From NCBI GenBank assembly GCA_004193205.1, contig RZUM01000001.1, positions 812,424 through 876,423 on the forward strand: a stretch of DNA of 64,000 nt. The letters are read 5' to 3'. Source of the DNA: Gordonia sediminis (GTDB lineage: Bacteria > Actinomycetota > Actinomycetes > Mycobacteriales > Mycobacteriaceae). Positions 48,261 to 57,618 of the stretch are shown one piece after another; the stretch's first letter is position 1; each line of letters opens with the position of its first letter. The notes below the pieces were generated by a model. It was given only the letters and a program-made list of their open reading frames with translations. It had not been told where the DNA came from and made no database searches. The position numbers were made by a program, and so were the translations under genes.

Positions 48261-49832
48261 TCACACCGGGTGATCGGCAAGACCCGCTCGGCCTGGGAGG
48301 TGGTACTGAGGAGACCAGATCGAATCGAGATAGCGGCCCAGATCGTCGGGTGCGGTGCCGCTCCATCCGACGACTCCGTCGGGCCGGACGAGGATCGCGT
48401 CGCTGTCGATCAGGTTGCGGACGCGACCGGCGGGGTCGGCGATCGTCTCGTCATCGGCGGGCTGGTCGCGAGTCGTCACGCGTCGAACCGAGACGCTGCG
48501 CCGCCGTGCCTGGTCGGTCAGCGCGCTGCCGGTGCGACGCGGGTCGAGCAGGAGCAGGGTGTCTTCGCCGAGCGGGAGCATTTCGTGAAGCCGGCGCGAG
48601 GCCTGGACCGTGATGTCGGGCAGTCGTCGGCCGACGAGGGTCGCGCGGCTCCGCGATGCGATGGCACCGGTCTCATAGTGTTGGTCGAGACCGGCCGGTC
48701 CGAGCGCGAGCTTGGCCTGCACGGGCGGCAGGCGATGCCCGATGCGCATGACGTTGTTGCGGACGACGCGCTCGAGGTCCCTGCGCGCGGTGAACATCTT
48801 CGTGTTGATCTCGCTGAGCCGGAGCGCCTGACCTGCGACGGGCCGGCGTTCGGCTTCGTAGGTGTCGAGCAGTGCCTCGGGCGCGCGACCCTGCACCACA
48901 CGAGCGAGCTTCCAGCCGAGGTTGGCGGCGTCCTGGATGCCGAGGTTCATGCCCTGCCCACCCACGGGGCTGACGAGGTGGGCGGCATCGCCGGCGACAA
49001 AGACCCGTCCGAGCCGGTAGTGCGCCGCCAGCCGCGAGTGCGTGCGGTACTCGGCCAGCCACCGGATCGTGCCGAGCGCGACGCGATGGCCCTGCACTCG
49101 CTTGGCGATCAGCTCGGGCAGGGTCTCGACGGTGAGCTGTTCATCCGCGGTGACGGTGCCGTTGAGCCGGAACCCGCCTCCTGGCATCGGGATGAAGCCG
49201 ATGACTCCGGAGGAGGAGACGAACGCGTGCGTCTCGTCGAGCGGAAGGTCGGTTGCCAGATCAGCGTCGCTGAGAAGGAAGCGCTCCTCGTGGGTCGTCC
49301 CGTCCATCGCCACCTCGAGGTGCGTTCGGACCATGCTGTGGGCGCCATCGCAGCCCACGACATAGCGAGCCCGTACCTCCGAGGGACCGACACCGCCGTC
49401 GAGTTCGACTCGTACGCGGTCAGGCTCGACCGAGATATTCGTCGCAGCCGTTGACCAGCTCACGACGGCGCCGGCAGCCTCGAGCCGGGCGCGCACGATG
49501 GCTTCGGTGTCGACTTGCGGCAGGTTGGCCATGAAGGCGTAGCGGCTCGGGAGGCGATCCCAGTGCACCCTCGTGATCCGCCGTGTTCCGCTCCACACGC
49601 TCGAGCAGGTGGCGCGGGCGGCATGCGCGGCGATCTCGGCGCCGGCGCCTTCGAGCCGATCGAGCTGTTCGAGGGTCAGCGCGTGCACGGTGGTCGCCCG
49701 CGAGGACTCCCGCTCGGGCCCGGCGGCAGCGTCGACGACCATCACGTCGATGCTCTGGCCGGCCAGGATGGCGGCCAGAGCGGTTCCGGTCGGACCTCCA
49801 CCGATCACCAGCACGTCGACGTCACCGTGCAT
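48261..49832 (-). CDS. FAD-dependent aromatic hydroxylase-like monooxygenase
   Basis: A 523-residue class A flavoprotein of the PheA/TfdB/MhpA type. The FAD motif G-G-G-P-T-G is at 11-16, the DG motif reads G-C-D-G-A-H-S-M-V-R, and the GD motif V-F-V-A-G-D-A-A-H with P-V-G-G-Q-G-M-N-L-G-I-Q-D-A follows near 280-300. The C-terminal 150 residues fit the thioredoxin-like domain of phenol hydroxylases. It would hydroxylate a phenol or related ring, or a polyketide. A TetR gene is divergent from it, 70 bases away, and is the probable regulator. Confidence 0.9.
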   Translation of the reverse strand: MHGDVDVLVIGGGPTGTALAAILAGQSIDVMVVDAAAGPERESSRATTVHALTLEQLDRLEGAGAEIAAHAARATCSSVWSGTRRITRVHWDRLPSRYAFMANLPQVDTEAIVRARLEAAGAVVSWSTAATNISVEPDRVRVELDGGVGPSEVRARYVVGCDGAHSMVRTHLEVAMDGTTHEERFLLSDADLATDLPLDETHAFVSSSGVIGFIPMPGGGFRLNGTVTADEQLTVETLPELIAKRVQGHRVALGTIRWLAEYRTHSRLAAHYRLGRVFVAGDAAHLVSPVGGQGMNLGIQDAANLGWKLARVVQGRAPEALLDTYEAERRPVAGQALRLSEINTKMFTARRDLERVVRNNVMRIGHRLPPVQAKLALGPAGLDQHYETGAIASRSRATLVGRRLPDITVQASRRLHEMLPLGEDTLLLLDPRRTGSALTDQARRRSVSVRRVTTRDQPADDETIADPAGRVRNLIDSDAILVRPDGVVGWSGTAPDDLGRYLDSIWSPQYHLPGRAGLADHPV

Positions 49833-49902
49833 GACAGTCTCCTTTGTTGCCCTCCTGAGAACACTATGCCCTATACTTTGTCACGTGTCAAAGGAAGTGC
49901 GG

Positions 49903-50484
49903 GTGAACGCCGCCGGGATGGCAACGCGGTCGAAGATCCTCGACGTCACGCTGCGCCGGTTGATGGAGGGGCACGGCGTGTCGATGCAGGAGATCGCCGC
50001 GGCCGCGGGTGTTACCCGCCAGACCGTGCACTTCCACTTCTCGTCCCGGGCGGGTCTCCTCACGGCCGCCGCCCGGTATATCGACGCGCAATCACGGGTC
50101 GGTGAGCGGATGGCTGCCGCACTCGATGCGCCAACGGCACGCCAGGCCCTCGAAGCCACCCTGCGAGTGTGGTTCGACCAAGTCCCCCGAATCCTGCCGG
50201 TCGCCCGCGCCCTCCAGGCCGGAGCCGAAGGCGACGACGATGCGGCCACGGCGTGGTGGGACCGCATGGACGCACTCCGCGCAGTCTTTCGACGTGTGGT
50301 CCAACGACTCGCCGATGACTGCGAGCTGGACGAGCAGTGGTCGATCGACGACGCGACCGACCTGCTGTGGTCATCGAACCATCCGCTCATCTGGGACCTC
50401 CTGGTCGGCCACCGCAACTGGGAGCCCGACCGACTCGTCGACCACCAGGTCGAGATCGCGCAACGACTCCTCATCGGCTCCTGA
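49903..50484 (+). CDS. TetR family transcriptional regulator
   Basis: A 193-residue TetR-type regulator. The N-terminal domain has [14 protein letters not shown], then [19 protein letters not shown] as the helix-turn-helix. GTG 49903 has AAAGGAAG upstream; GTG 49885 is an alternative and the longer frame from 49573 is antisense to the hydroxylase gene. It is divergent from the flavin hydroxylase. The 70-base gap holds TTGTCACGTGTC (49879-49890) with a CACGTG core, a possible operator. A ligand from the hydroxylase pathway is likely. Confidence 0.9.
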   Translation: MNAAGMATRSKILDVTLRRLMEGHGVSMQEIAAAAGVTRQTVHFHFSSRAGLLTAAARYIDAQSRVGERMAAALDAPTARQALEATLRVWFDQVPRILPVARALQAGAEGDDDAATAWWDRMDALRAVFRRVVQRLADDCELDEQWSIDDATDLLWSSNHPLIWDLLVGHRNWEPDRLVDHQVEIAQRLLIGS

Positions 50485-50557
50485 ATCGACCCGGCCAGCT
50501 GAACCCGCAGGCCGATCGATGAGCGGCGTGATCGGCTGTGACCTGCACTTTTCTCCC

Positions 50558-50597
50558 GTTGCAACGTTGCGTACGTACCTGCAACGTGGCTGCAACG
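50558..50597 (+). promoter_or_regulatory. cluster of TGCAACG elements upstream of aldehyde dehydrogenase
   Basis: GTTGCAACGTTGC (50558-50570) contains the perfect palindrome GCAACGTTGC; it is followed by the palindrome GTACGTAC (50571-50578) and two direct TGCAACG copies at 50580 and 50591. They lie 100-140 bases before the exaC-type gene. Repeated sites this far upstream fit binding by an activator rather than a simple repressor. No gene for such an activator can be tied to it in this window. Confidence 0.65.
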
Positions 50598-50698
50598 ACC
50601 AGGCTCCTACTGTTGTGCACCAGATCACACCAACGCCCGCTGGTGGTGCGTGTGACATACCACGACACATCTCGATCAGACGACATGAGGAGTATGAG

Positions 50699-52222
50699 AT
50701 GACCGTCTTTGCAAAGCCGGGTACCGAGGGTTCGGTGATGAGCTTTGAGTCGCGCTACGACAACTGGATCGGTGGTCAGTGGACCCCTCCGGTGAAGGGT
50801 CAGTACTTCGAGAATTCCTCGCCCGTCGACGGCAAGACCTTCTGCGAGGTCGCCCGCTCCACCGCCGAGGACATCGACCTCGCCCTCGACGCCGCTCATA
50901 AGGCCGCACCGCAGTGGGGCAAGACCCCGGTCGCCGAGCGCTCGCTGGTCCTGCTGCGCATCGCCGATCGCATGGAGGAGCACCTTCAGGAGATCGCCGT
51001 CGCCGAGACCTGGGACAACGGCAAGCCGGTCCGCGAGACCCTGGCCGCCGACATCCCGCTGGCGATCGACCACTTCCGCTACTTCGCCGGCGCGCTGCGC
51101 GCCCAGGAGGGGTCGATCTCGGAGGTTGACGAGGACACCGTCGCCTACCACTTCCACGAGCCTCTCGGCGTCGTCGGCCAGATCATCCCGTGGAACTTCC
51201 CGATCCTGATGGCCGTGTGGAAGCTGGCCCCCGCACTCGCCGCCGGCAACGCGGTCGTGCTCAAGCCCGCCGAGCAGACACCCGCCTCGATCCTCTATCT
51301 GATGAGCATCATCGCCGATCTGCTGCCCGCCGGTGTGCTCAACGTCGTCAACGGCTTCGGTGTGGAGGCCGGCAAGCCGCTTGCGTCGAGCAACCGGATC
51401 CGCAAGATCGCGTTCACCGGTGAGACCACCACCGGTCGCCTGATCATGCAGTACGCCTCGGAGAACCTGATCCCGGTCACCCTGGAACTCGGCGGCAAGA
51501 GCCCGAACATCTTCTTCGAGGATGTGATGAGCAAGGACGACGGTTTCCTCGACCGTGCGCTCGAGGGATTCTCGATGTTCGCGCTCAACCAGGGTGAGGT
51601 GTGCACCTGCCCGAGCCGCGCGCTCATCCAGGAGACGATCTACGACGACTTCCTGGAGAAGGCCGTCGACCGCGTCAGCCAGATCAAGCAGGGCAACCCG
51701 CTCGACACCGAGACCATGATGGGGGCTCAGGCGTCGAACGACCAGTTCGAGAAGATCAGCTCGTACCTGGCCATCGGCAAGGAAGAGGGCGCCAAGGTGC
51801 TCATCGGTGGCGAGCCGGCCGATCTCGGCGGCGACCTGTCGGGTGGCTACTACATCCAGCCGACCGTCTTCGCCGGCCAGAACAAGATGCGCATCTTCCA
51901 GGAGGAGATCTTCGGCCCGGTTCTCGCCGTGGCCACCTTCAAGGACTACGCGGACGCCATCCACATCGCCAACGACACCCTCTACGGTCTGGGCGCCGGC
52001 GTGTGGAGCCGTGACGGTGCCACCGCCTACCGCGCGGGCCGTGAGATCCAGGCCGGTCGTGTGTGGACGAACACCTACCACGACTACCCGGCCCACGCCG
52101 CGTTCGGTGGCTACAAGCAGTCCGGTATCGGTCGCGAGACCCACCTGATGATGCTCGAGCACTACCAGCAGACCAAGAACCTCCTGGTTGGCTACGCTCA
52201 GAACGCCAAGGGATTCTTCTGA
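50699..52222 (+). CDS. exaC: aldehyde dehydrogenase (ExaC/AldB acetaldehyde dehydrogenase type)
   Basis: A 507-residue aldehyde dehydrogenase with catalytic Cys302 in Q-G-E-V-C-T-C-P-S and base Glu263 in L-E-L-G-G-K-S-P-N. Length, the start [12 protein letters not shown] and the [17 protein letters not shown] end match the ExaC/AldB group, which oxidises acetaldehyde and other short aldehydes. It is followed after 18 bases by a DUF779 gene, a frequent partner of this enzyme. ATG 50699 has GAGGAG about eight bases upstream. This copy is unlike the aldehyde dehydrogenase at 35246 and is preceded by its own upstream sites. Confidence 0.92.
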   Translation: MTVFAKPGTEGSVMSFESRYDNWIGGQWTPPVKGQYFENSSPVDGKTFCEVARSTAEDIDLALDAAHKAAPQWGKTPVAERSLVLLRIADRMEEHLQEIAVAETWDNGKPVRETLAADIPLAIDHFRYFAGALRAQEGSISEVDEDTVAYHFHEPLGVVGQIIPWNFPILMAVWKLAPALAAGNAVVLKPAEQTPASILYLMSIIADLLPAGVLNVVNGFGVEAGKPLASSNRIRKIAFTGETTTGRLIMQYASENLIPVTLELGGKSPNIFFEDVMSKDDGFLDRALEGFSMFALNQGEVCTCPSRALIQETIYDDFLEKAVDRVSQIKQGNPLDTETMMGAQASNDQFEKISSYLAIGKEEGAKVLIGGEPADLGGDLSGGYYIQPTVFAGQNKMRIFQEEIFGPVLAVATFKDYADAIHIANDTLYGLGAGVWSRDGATAYRAGREIQAGRVWTNTYHDYPAHAAFGGYKQSGIGRETHLMMLEHYQQTKNLLVGYAQNAKGFF

Positions 52223-52240
52223 TCCGAAGAGGTGAAACCG

Positions 52241-52663
52241 ATGACCACCGAACAGAACGTGCCTGATCGGGTGGTCGCCACAGACGCCGCCGTGCAGCTC
52301 CTGACGAAACTGTCGGAGCTGCACGGCGGACTCATGATCCACCAGTCCGGTGGATGCTGTGACGGCTCGGCCCCGATGTGCTACCCGGTCGGGGAATACC
52401 GTGTCGGCCAACGAGATGTGCTGGTCGGCGAGATCGGACTCTCCGAACCACTGCCGGATGTGCGGGTGTGGATCAACGGCGATCAGTTCGAACTCTGGAA
52501 GCACACCCAGCTCATCCTCGACGTCGTCAAAGGGCGCGGAGCGGGGTTCAGCCTCGAGGCGCCCGAAGGCGTTCGGTTCCTTTCTCGTTCGCGGGTGTTC
52601 GACGAAGCGGAGAACGCCTGGCTCGAAGCCTGCCCGCCGCGGCGCGGGGCCGACGTGTGTTGA
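52241..52663 (+). CDS. DUF779 domain-containing protein
   Basis: A 140-residue DUF779 protein. The hallmark is the cysteine cluster H-Q-S-G-G-C-C-D-G-S-A-P-M-C at residues 34-47, with Cys39, Cys40 and Cys47, which could bind a metal, and F-E-L-W-K-H-T-Q-L-I-L-D-V-V later on. No function has been established to my knowledge; the steady link to ExaC-type aldehyde dehydrogenases suggests a helper role. ATG 52241 has AGAGG upstream; GTG 52232 is an alternative start. A strong terminator follows. Confidence 0.92.
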   Translation: MTTEQNVPDRVVATDAAVQLLTKLSELHGGLMIHQSGGCCDGSAPMCYPVGEYRVGQRDVLVGEIGLSEPLPDVRVWINGDQFELWKHTQLILDVVKGRGAGFSLEAPEGVRFLSRSRVFDEAENAWLEACPPRRGADVC

Positions 52664-52684
52664 CTTGAACCCGACTGACAGAAG

Positions 52685-52729
52685 AAGTTGCCCTGTGGCT
52701 CGCTCGACGAACCAAAGGGCAACTTTTTT
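52685..52729 (+). terminator. rho-independent terminator after exaC-DUF779
   Basis: AAGTTGCCCT (52685-52694) and AGGGCAACTT (52716-52725) form a ten-base stem followed by a run of six T (52724-52729). This is the clearest classical terminator in the window. The A-rich left flank may allow weaker action on the minus strand for the SDR gene that ends at 52747. Confidence 0.92.
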
Positions 52730-52746
52730 CGTTTACGGGTACCGGC

Positions 52747-53547
52747 TTACCGCGACGTCCACCCGCCGTCGACGACGAGTGTCTGTCCGGTGATGTAGCG
52801 GCTCGCATCGCTGGCGAGCAGGAGAAGTGCTCCGTCGAGGTCGCTTTCCTCGCCGGTGCGCCGCATCGGGATGTTGCGGATCATCCAATCCCGGCCGCGC
52901 TCGGTCGCGAACACGCCCTCGGTGGCCTCGGTGGGAAACCAGCCGGGAGCGATCCCGTTGACCCGCACGCCGGTGCGCGCGAGGGATACGGCGAGCTCCC
53001 GGGTGAGGTTGACCAGACCACCCTTGGACGCCGCGTAGGACGGCTGCGACAGCGGGGATCCCGACACCAGTCCGAGGATGGACGCGACGTTGATGATGCT
53101 TCCGGCACCTTGCTCCACCATGGCGCGGCCGCAGAGCTGAGCGAGCACGAACGGCGCCGTGAGGTTGAGCGCCAAGTCGTTCTCGAAGCTCTCGAGAGTC
53201 TCTTCCAGCGCGGTACCGGTCCCCCCGCGACCGGCGTTGTTCACCAGGATGTCGACACGGCCATGCCGCGCCAGCGTTCCGTCCACGAGAGCGCGCCGGT
53301 CGTCGTGATTCGTCACGTCGCACGCCACCGGTTCGATTCCCGGAACGCGGTCGGCCAGGGCCTGCAGGCGCTCGACGCGTCGAGCAGAGGCGATCACGAG
53401 CGCGCCGTTCGCGGCGAGTGTCTCGGCGAACCGAGCGCCGAGACCGCTGGACGCACCGGTGACGATCGCGACCCGTCCGGTGAGGTCGGCGGACAACGCG
53501 CCAGTGGCTTGCGCTGCGGGAGTGTTCTGGTCAGAAGTTGTGGTCAA
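52747..53547 (-). CDS. SDR family oxidoreductase
   Basis: A 266-residue classical SDR: T-G-A-S-S-G-L-G at 30-37, N-N-A-G at 103-106, Ser156, Tyr171 and Lys175, and the C-terminal I-T-G-Q-T-L-V-V-D-G-G. The first 20 residues are polar and may be disordered. It is divergent from the dioxygenase operon with about 200 bases between (53548-53745), which hold the two promoters but no motif I can define. It may oxidise an alcohol in the pathway of that operon; this is inferred only from position. Confidence 0.9.
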   Translation of the reverse strand: MTTTSDQNTPAAQATGALSADLTGRVAIVTGASSGLGARFAETLAANGALVIASARRVERLQALADRVPGIEPVACDVTNHDDRRALVDGTLARHGRVDILVNNAGRGGTGTALEETLESFENDLALNLTAPFVLAQLCGRAMVEQGAGSIINVASILGLVSGSPLSQPSYAASKGGLVNLTRELAVSLARTGVRVNGIAPGWFPTEATEGVFATERGRDWMIRNIPMRRTGEESDLDGALLLLASDASRYITGQTLVVDGGWTSR

Positions 53548-53745
53548 GGCAGTTCCTTTCCGGTAGTGCCATCAGACGCGATGACCTCGACCGAAACGTC
53601 ATCCCCGCGGGGTGATTGCAGGTCGTTGCAGCTCGGCTTTGATCAGTGGAGACCGACCGGAGACCGCGTACCCACCGCCGTCTCGGTCTGCCCCTGACAC
53701 ACCCGCAGCGCGCGCCGACGGCCGCGCACCAGCAAGGAGGTATCC

Positions 53746-54837
53746 ATGGAATCCTTCGTCCAGTTCCGGAAGGGAACGACGCCCGACCACGTCCACCGTG
53801 ACCTCGACGGTCTCAAGGACGAGGAGCTCGGTCGGTACGGCTTCGTCGGCCGGCAGGCGCAGCTCTATCGGGAGAACGACCCCACGCAGTACACCGCGGA
53901 GGGCCTGATCTCGATGACGGATGTGCTCGTCGACGACCTCGAGCCGACCGACCTCACCGATCCCGCCGGCGCACCCCTGATGCTCTACTACAACGCCGAC
54001 GTCCGCTTCCTGCTCTCCCGCCGCAGCCAGCCGATGCCGTTCTTCGCCCGCAACGTCGGCGGCGACGAGCTGTGGTTCGTCCACCGTGGCCACGGGGAGT
54101 TCCAGACCGAGTTCGGGACCATCCCCTACGAGCCCGGCGACTGGGTCCTGCTCCCGAAGGCCGTCACCTACCGCCACATCCCGGTCACCGGCGAGGAACA
54201 GGCGTTCCTCATCATCGAGGCGGTCGAGGAGTTCCGCACGCCGCCGCCCAGCGTCCTCGGACGCCACTTCCCGTTCGACTCGTCGGTCGCATTCGTTCCC
54301 GAACCGGAAGTGCACACCGACGGTGGACCCGAGTGGCGGATCCGGCTGACCCGACGCGAGGAATGCGGTTGGCTCACCTACAAGCACCATCCGTTCGACG
54401 TGCGCGGATGGAAGGGCGACTATTTCCCGTTCAAGTACAACATCCGGGATTACAACCCGATCGGCTCCGAATCGGTGCATCTCCCGCCCACCGCGCAGAT
54501 GTTCCTGCAGGCCGAGGGCGTGGTCGTGCTCAACTTCCTGCCCCGTCCGGCCGAGGCGCGCGAAGGTGTCGAGCGGTTGCCGTGGTTCCATCGCAACGCC
54601 GACTACGACGAGGTGGCCCTGTTCCATTCCGGCGACCTGTTCGGTGTCCAGATGCCACCCGGACTGCTGTCGCATGCCCCGCAGGGTATCCACCACGGTC
54701 CGCCGGAGCGGGCCCGCGAACGCGCACGCCGCAAGTTCGCCGAGTACGACCGCGTGAACTGGTCGGTCATGTCGATCGACACCCGTAAACCGCTGACGGT
54801 GAACCCGGCGGTCCGAGCCATCAGCGAGGCACAGTGA
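53746..54837 (+). CDS. homogentisate 1,2-dioxygenase-like protein
   Basis: A 363-residue double-cupin protein of the homogentisate dioxygenase family, shorter than the usual 430-450 residues. Candidate iron ligands are His282 in W-F-H-R-N, Glu289 or Asp288 in D-Y-D-E-V, and a histidine in Q-G-I-H-H-G-P-P (316/317). In the classical enzymes the histidine and glutamate are six residues apart (H-R-N-x-x-x-E); here position +6 is Asp288 and Glu289 is at +7. No maleylacetoacetate isomerase or fumarylacetoacetase gene is nearby, so another ring-cleavage substrate is likely. AAGGAGG precedes ATG 53746. The next gene overlaps its stop by four bases. Confidence 0.8.
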   Translation: MESFVQFRKGTTPDHVHRDLDGLKDEELGRYGFVGRQAQLYRENDPTQYTAEGLISMTDVLVDDLEPTDLTDPAGAPLMLYYNADVRFLLSRRSQPMPFFARNVGGDELWFVHRGHGEFQTEFGTIPYEPGDWVLLPKAVTYRHIPVTGEEQAFLIIEAVEEFRTPPPSVLGRHFPFDSSVAFVPEPEVHTDGGPEWRIRLTRREECGWLTYKHHPFDVRGWKGDYFPFKYNIRDYNPIGSESVHLPPTAQMFLQAEGVVVLNFLPRPAEAREGVERLPWFHRNADYDEVALFHSGDLFGVQMPPGLLSHAPQGIHHGPPERARERARRKFAEYDRVNWSVMSIDTRKPLTVNPAVRAISEAQ

Positions 54838-56033
54838 TGAACCAACCCGCACCGACCACGTCCGCTTACACGCGTACGCCGATCCTCGTCGTCTTCCCGG
54901 ACTCCTCGACGACCCGCGACACCTACGGCGGTACCGGCGAGAACGTCGCACTCGAGGGCCACCACCTGCGGCCGGAGGCCGACTCCGACACCGTCATCGT
55001 GTTCATGCACCCCATCGGGGGCGGCGCCTACCTGCCGATGACGAACGCCCTGGCCCGCGCCGGCCATCACGTCATCTACTGCAACTCCCGCTACCGCGGC
55101 GCCGACTACGCCCTGATCATGGAGAAGGTGGCCGAGGACCTCGGAGCCTGCATCCGCTACGCCAAGGAAACCCTCGGCTACCAGAAGGTCGTTCTCGCCG
55201 GATGGTCCGGCGGCGGATCCCTCTCGGTCTTCTATCAGTCCCAGGCCGAACACCCCACCGTCACCTCCACCCCGGCGGGCGAGGGGCCGGATCTGACCGA
55301 GCTGGACCTGATCCCGGCCGACGGCCTGATGCTGCTCGCCGCCCACGTGTCGCGCCACATCACGATGACCGAGTGGATGGACCCCTCCATCCTCGACGAG
55401 GCGGACCCCACCAAACGGGATCCGTCGCTGGACATCTACGACCCGAACAACCCCGAGCAGCCGCCCTACAGCGAGGAGTTCGTGGCGCGCTACCGGGAGG
55501 CACAGATCGCCCGCAACCGCCGGATCACCACATGGGTGAAGGACAAGCTCGCCGAGGTGAAGGCGAGTGACCGGCCGAACGACGAGTTCGCGTTCGTGGT
55601 GCACGGCACCATGGCCGACCCGCGCTGGCTGGACCCGACCCTCGATCCCAACGACCGCGAGCCCGGAACCTGCTACCTCGGAGATCCGCAGACCGTCAAC
55701 ATGAGTCCCGTCGGTCTCGCCCGATACTGCAGTCTGCGCGGCTGGTTGTCGCAGTGGAGCTACGACGACGCGAACGCCAATGGCGCGACCTCGGCGGCCG
55801 GCGTGCACGTGCCGGTGCTCGTGATCGGCAACACCGCCGACGACGCCTGCACCCCCAGCCATACCCGGCGGCTCTTTGAGGGCTTCACGAACACCGAAGC
55901 AGAGCTGCGCGAGATCAAGGGCGCGACCCACTACTACGCCGGGAAGGACCAGCGCGAACAGTTGGCCGAAGCGGTCACCTGCATCTCGGAGTGGATGGCC
56001 GACCACGGTTGGGGTGAGCAGAGTGCCGGCTGA
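54834..56033 (+). CDS. alpha/beta hydrolase
   Basis: A 399-residue hydrolase. The nucleophile elbow is G-W-S-G-G-G with Ser125, the acid is probably in N-T-A-D-D-A-C-T-P-S, and the histidine in G-A-T-H-Y-Y-A-G. A long insertion between residues about 145 and 280 forms the cap. It starts in the stop of the dioxygenase gene (ATGA), so the two proteins are made together; it would be well placed to cut the ring-cleavage product, as hydrolases do after meta-cleavage. The fold is certain, the substrate is not. Its stop lies inside an 18-base tandem repeat. Confidence 0.85.
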   Translation: MMNQPAPTTSAYTRTPILVVFPDSSTTRDTYGGTGENVALEGHHLRPEADSDTVIVFMHPIGGGAYLPMTNALARAGHHVIYCNSRYRGADYALIMEKVAEDLGACIRYAKETLGYQKVVLAGWSGGGSLSVFYQSQAEHPTVTSTPAGEGPDLTELDLIPADGLMLLAAHVSRHITMTEWMDPSILDEADPTKRDPSLDIYDPNNPEQPPYSEEFVARYREAQIARNRRITTWVKDKLAEVKASDRPNDEFAFVVHGTMADPRWLDPTLDPNDREPGTCYLGDPQTVNMSPVGLARYCSLRGWLSQWSYDDANANGATSAAGVHVPVLVIGNTADDACTPSHTRRLFEGFTNTEAELREIKGATHYYAGKDQREQLAEAVTCISEWMADHGWGEQSAG

Positions 56034-57618
56034 GAACACGGCGCCGGCTGAGAACACGGCAACCCGGGCCCGCTATCAGAACTGGCAGGAGATGATCCGC
56101 GACCGCAAGTCCCGGACCCCTGATCTCCTCGCCATCACCGACGACCGGGCCGATGCCGTCACCTTCGAAGAACTGCACGACCGCATCGCCGCGAACGCGG
56201 CGGGGTGGTCGGCCACCGGGGCCGGACCGGGTGACGTGATCGCTGTCCTCGGCCGCAACAGCATCGAACTCGTGGTGAACGCGATCGGCATCGCCGCCAC
56301 CGGTGCGCTGCCCATGATGCTCAACTGGCGACTCACGCCGGCCGAACTGTCCCAGCTGGGCAGCCTCGCCAACCCGGTTGCAGTGGTCGCCGACGAGGCG
56401 TTCACGGACAACGCGGCCGCGGTGTGTCCCTCGGGTCGGCGTGTGGTGCTCGACCACCGCGCGGGCAGTCCGTCGGCGCCCACCTCGTACGATCAGGCCC
56501 AGCAGGCGCCGGCGCGGCCGCTACCGCTGCCGGATCAGGAAACCTTCGCGCTGCTCCACACGAGCGGCACCACCGGTCTGCCGCGGGTCATCCCGCTGAC
56601 CTACGCGGGCCACATCTGGGGCTGTGGTCGTCTCAGCGAGATGGTGGGCATGACCGAGCGGGACGTGCACCTGCGGTTCACCCCGCTGTTCCATCTCGCC
56701 GGACTGCAGGAGATCTTCACCGCACTCATGAGTGGTGGGCTCACCATCCTGCGCGAGGCGTTCGATGCCGAGCAGTGGCTCGACGACGCCGAGCAGTACG
56801 GCGTCACCTTCGGCCACCTGCCGCCGGTGACCATGCGGCGGGTGCTCGAAGCGTGGGACGGCCGGTCGGACAAACCGCACCTCGATACCCTCCGCGAGGT
56901 CTGGTACGGGACCGCCCCCGCAGATCCGGCGATGGTGGCCAAGGCCCTCGAGGTCTTCGGTTGTGGGCTGCGCCAGGTGTACGGCATGACCGAGGCGCAG
57001 AGCCCGGTCTCGATGCTGACTCCCGAAGACCATCTGGAGCCCGACTCCCGGCTGGCGAGCGCGGGTCGCCCGCTCCCCGAATGGGAGGTTCGCCTGGTCG
57101 ACGCTGAACGCGTGGAAGTTCCGACCGGCCAGTCCGGTGAGATCACCGTGCGCGGACGGCAGCTCTTCCCCGGCTACTGGTCGGCCGACGGCACGCCGTC
57201 CGTGGTGACCGACGCCGAGGGGTGGTACCACTCCGGCGACATCGGTCGATTCGACGATCGGGGATATCTCTTCATCGTCGATCGGCTCAAGGACATGATC
57301 GTCACCGGCGGCGAGAACGTCTACCCCGCCGAGGTGGAGGCCGCCCTCATCGCACACCCCGACGTCATCGAGACGGCGGTCATCGGTATCCCGAGCGAGA
57401 AGTGGGGTGAGCAGGTACATGCCGTGATCGTCCTGCGCGCCGGATCGACGGCGAGCGCCGCGGATCTCATCGGCTTCGCACGGACCCGACTCGGTGGGTT
57501 CAAGGTGCCGCGCTCGGTGGAGATCGTCTCCGAACTGCCCCGCAACGCCAGCGGAAAAATTCTCAAGCGGACGCTCCGGCAGTCCCATCAGGACATCGCT
57601 CAAGGGACGAACACATGA
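56023..57618 (+). CDS. acyl-CoA synthetase (AMP-binding)
   Basis: A 531-residue ANL ligase with ATP loop H-T-S-G-T-T-G-L-P-R near 179, A5 Q-V-Y-G-M-T-E-A, hinge G-W-Y-H-S-G-D-I-G-R-F-D and C-terminal lysine in N-A-S-G-K-I-L-K-R-T-L. The ATP loop ends in Arg where most have Lys, a tolerated variant. The start is uncertain: GTG 56023 and GTG 56014 both overlap the hydrolase gene (11 or 20 bases). The first residues are a doubled P-A-E-N-T-A encoded by the tandem repeat. It would activate an acid released by the hydrolase for the crotonase encoded next, which overlaps by four bases. Confidence 0.92.
   Translation: MPAENTAPAENTATRARYQNWQEMIRDRKSRTPDLLAITDDRADAVTFEELHDRIAANAAGWSATGAGPGDVIAVLGRNSIELVVNAIGIAATGALPMMLNWRLTPAELSQLGSLANPVAVVADEAFTDNAAAVCPSGRRVVLDHRAGSPSAPTSYDQAQQAPARPLPLPDQETFALLHTSGTTGLPRVIPLTYAGHIWGCGRLSEMVGMTERDVHLRFTPLFHLAGLQEIFTALMSGGLTILREAFDAEQWLDDAEQYGVTFGHLPPVTMRRVLEAWDGRSDKPHLDTLREVWYGTAPADPAMVAKALEVFGCGLRQVYGMTEAQSPVSMLTPEDHLEPDSRLASAGRPLPEWEVRLVDAERVEVPTGQSGEITVRGRQLFPGYWSADGTPSVVTDAEGWYHSGDIGRFDDRGYLFIVDRLKDMIVTGGENVYPAEVEAALIAHPDVIETAVIGIPSEKWGEQVHAVIVLRAGSTASAADLIGFARTRLGGFKVPRSVEIVSELPRNASGKILKRTLRQSHQDIAQGTNT
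56025..56060 (+). repeat. perfect 18-base tandem duplication at a gene overlap
   Basis: GCCGGCTGAGAACACGGC occurs twice in direct contact (56025-56042 and 56043-56060). The first copy contains the TGA stop of the hydrolase gene (56031-56033) in one frame; in the other frame both copies encode P-A-E-N-T-A at the N-terminus of the ligase. Because the unit is a multiple of three, both frames survive the duplication. Confidence 0.95.

Noticed and set aside
47358-49454. Open frame of 698 codons opposite the LLM and flavin hydroxylase genes
   Set aside because: It spans two well-supported minus-strand genes and the gap between them, and has no motif or ribosome site.
50471-52504. Open frame of 677 codons opposite exaC
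   Set aside because: It is the antisense shadow of a well-supported aldehyde dehydrogenase.
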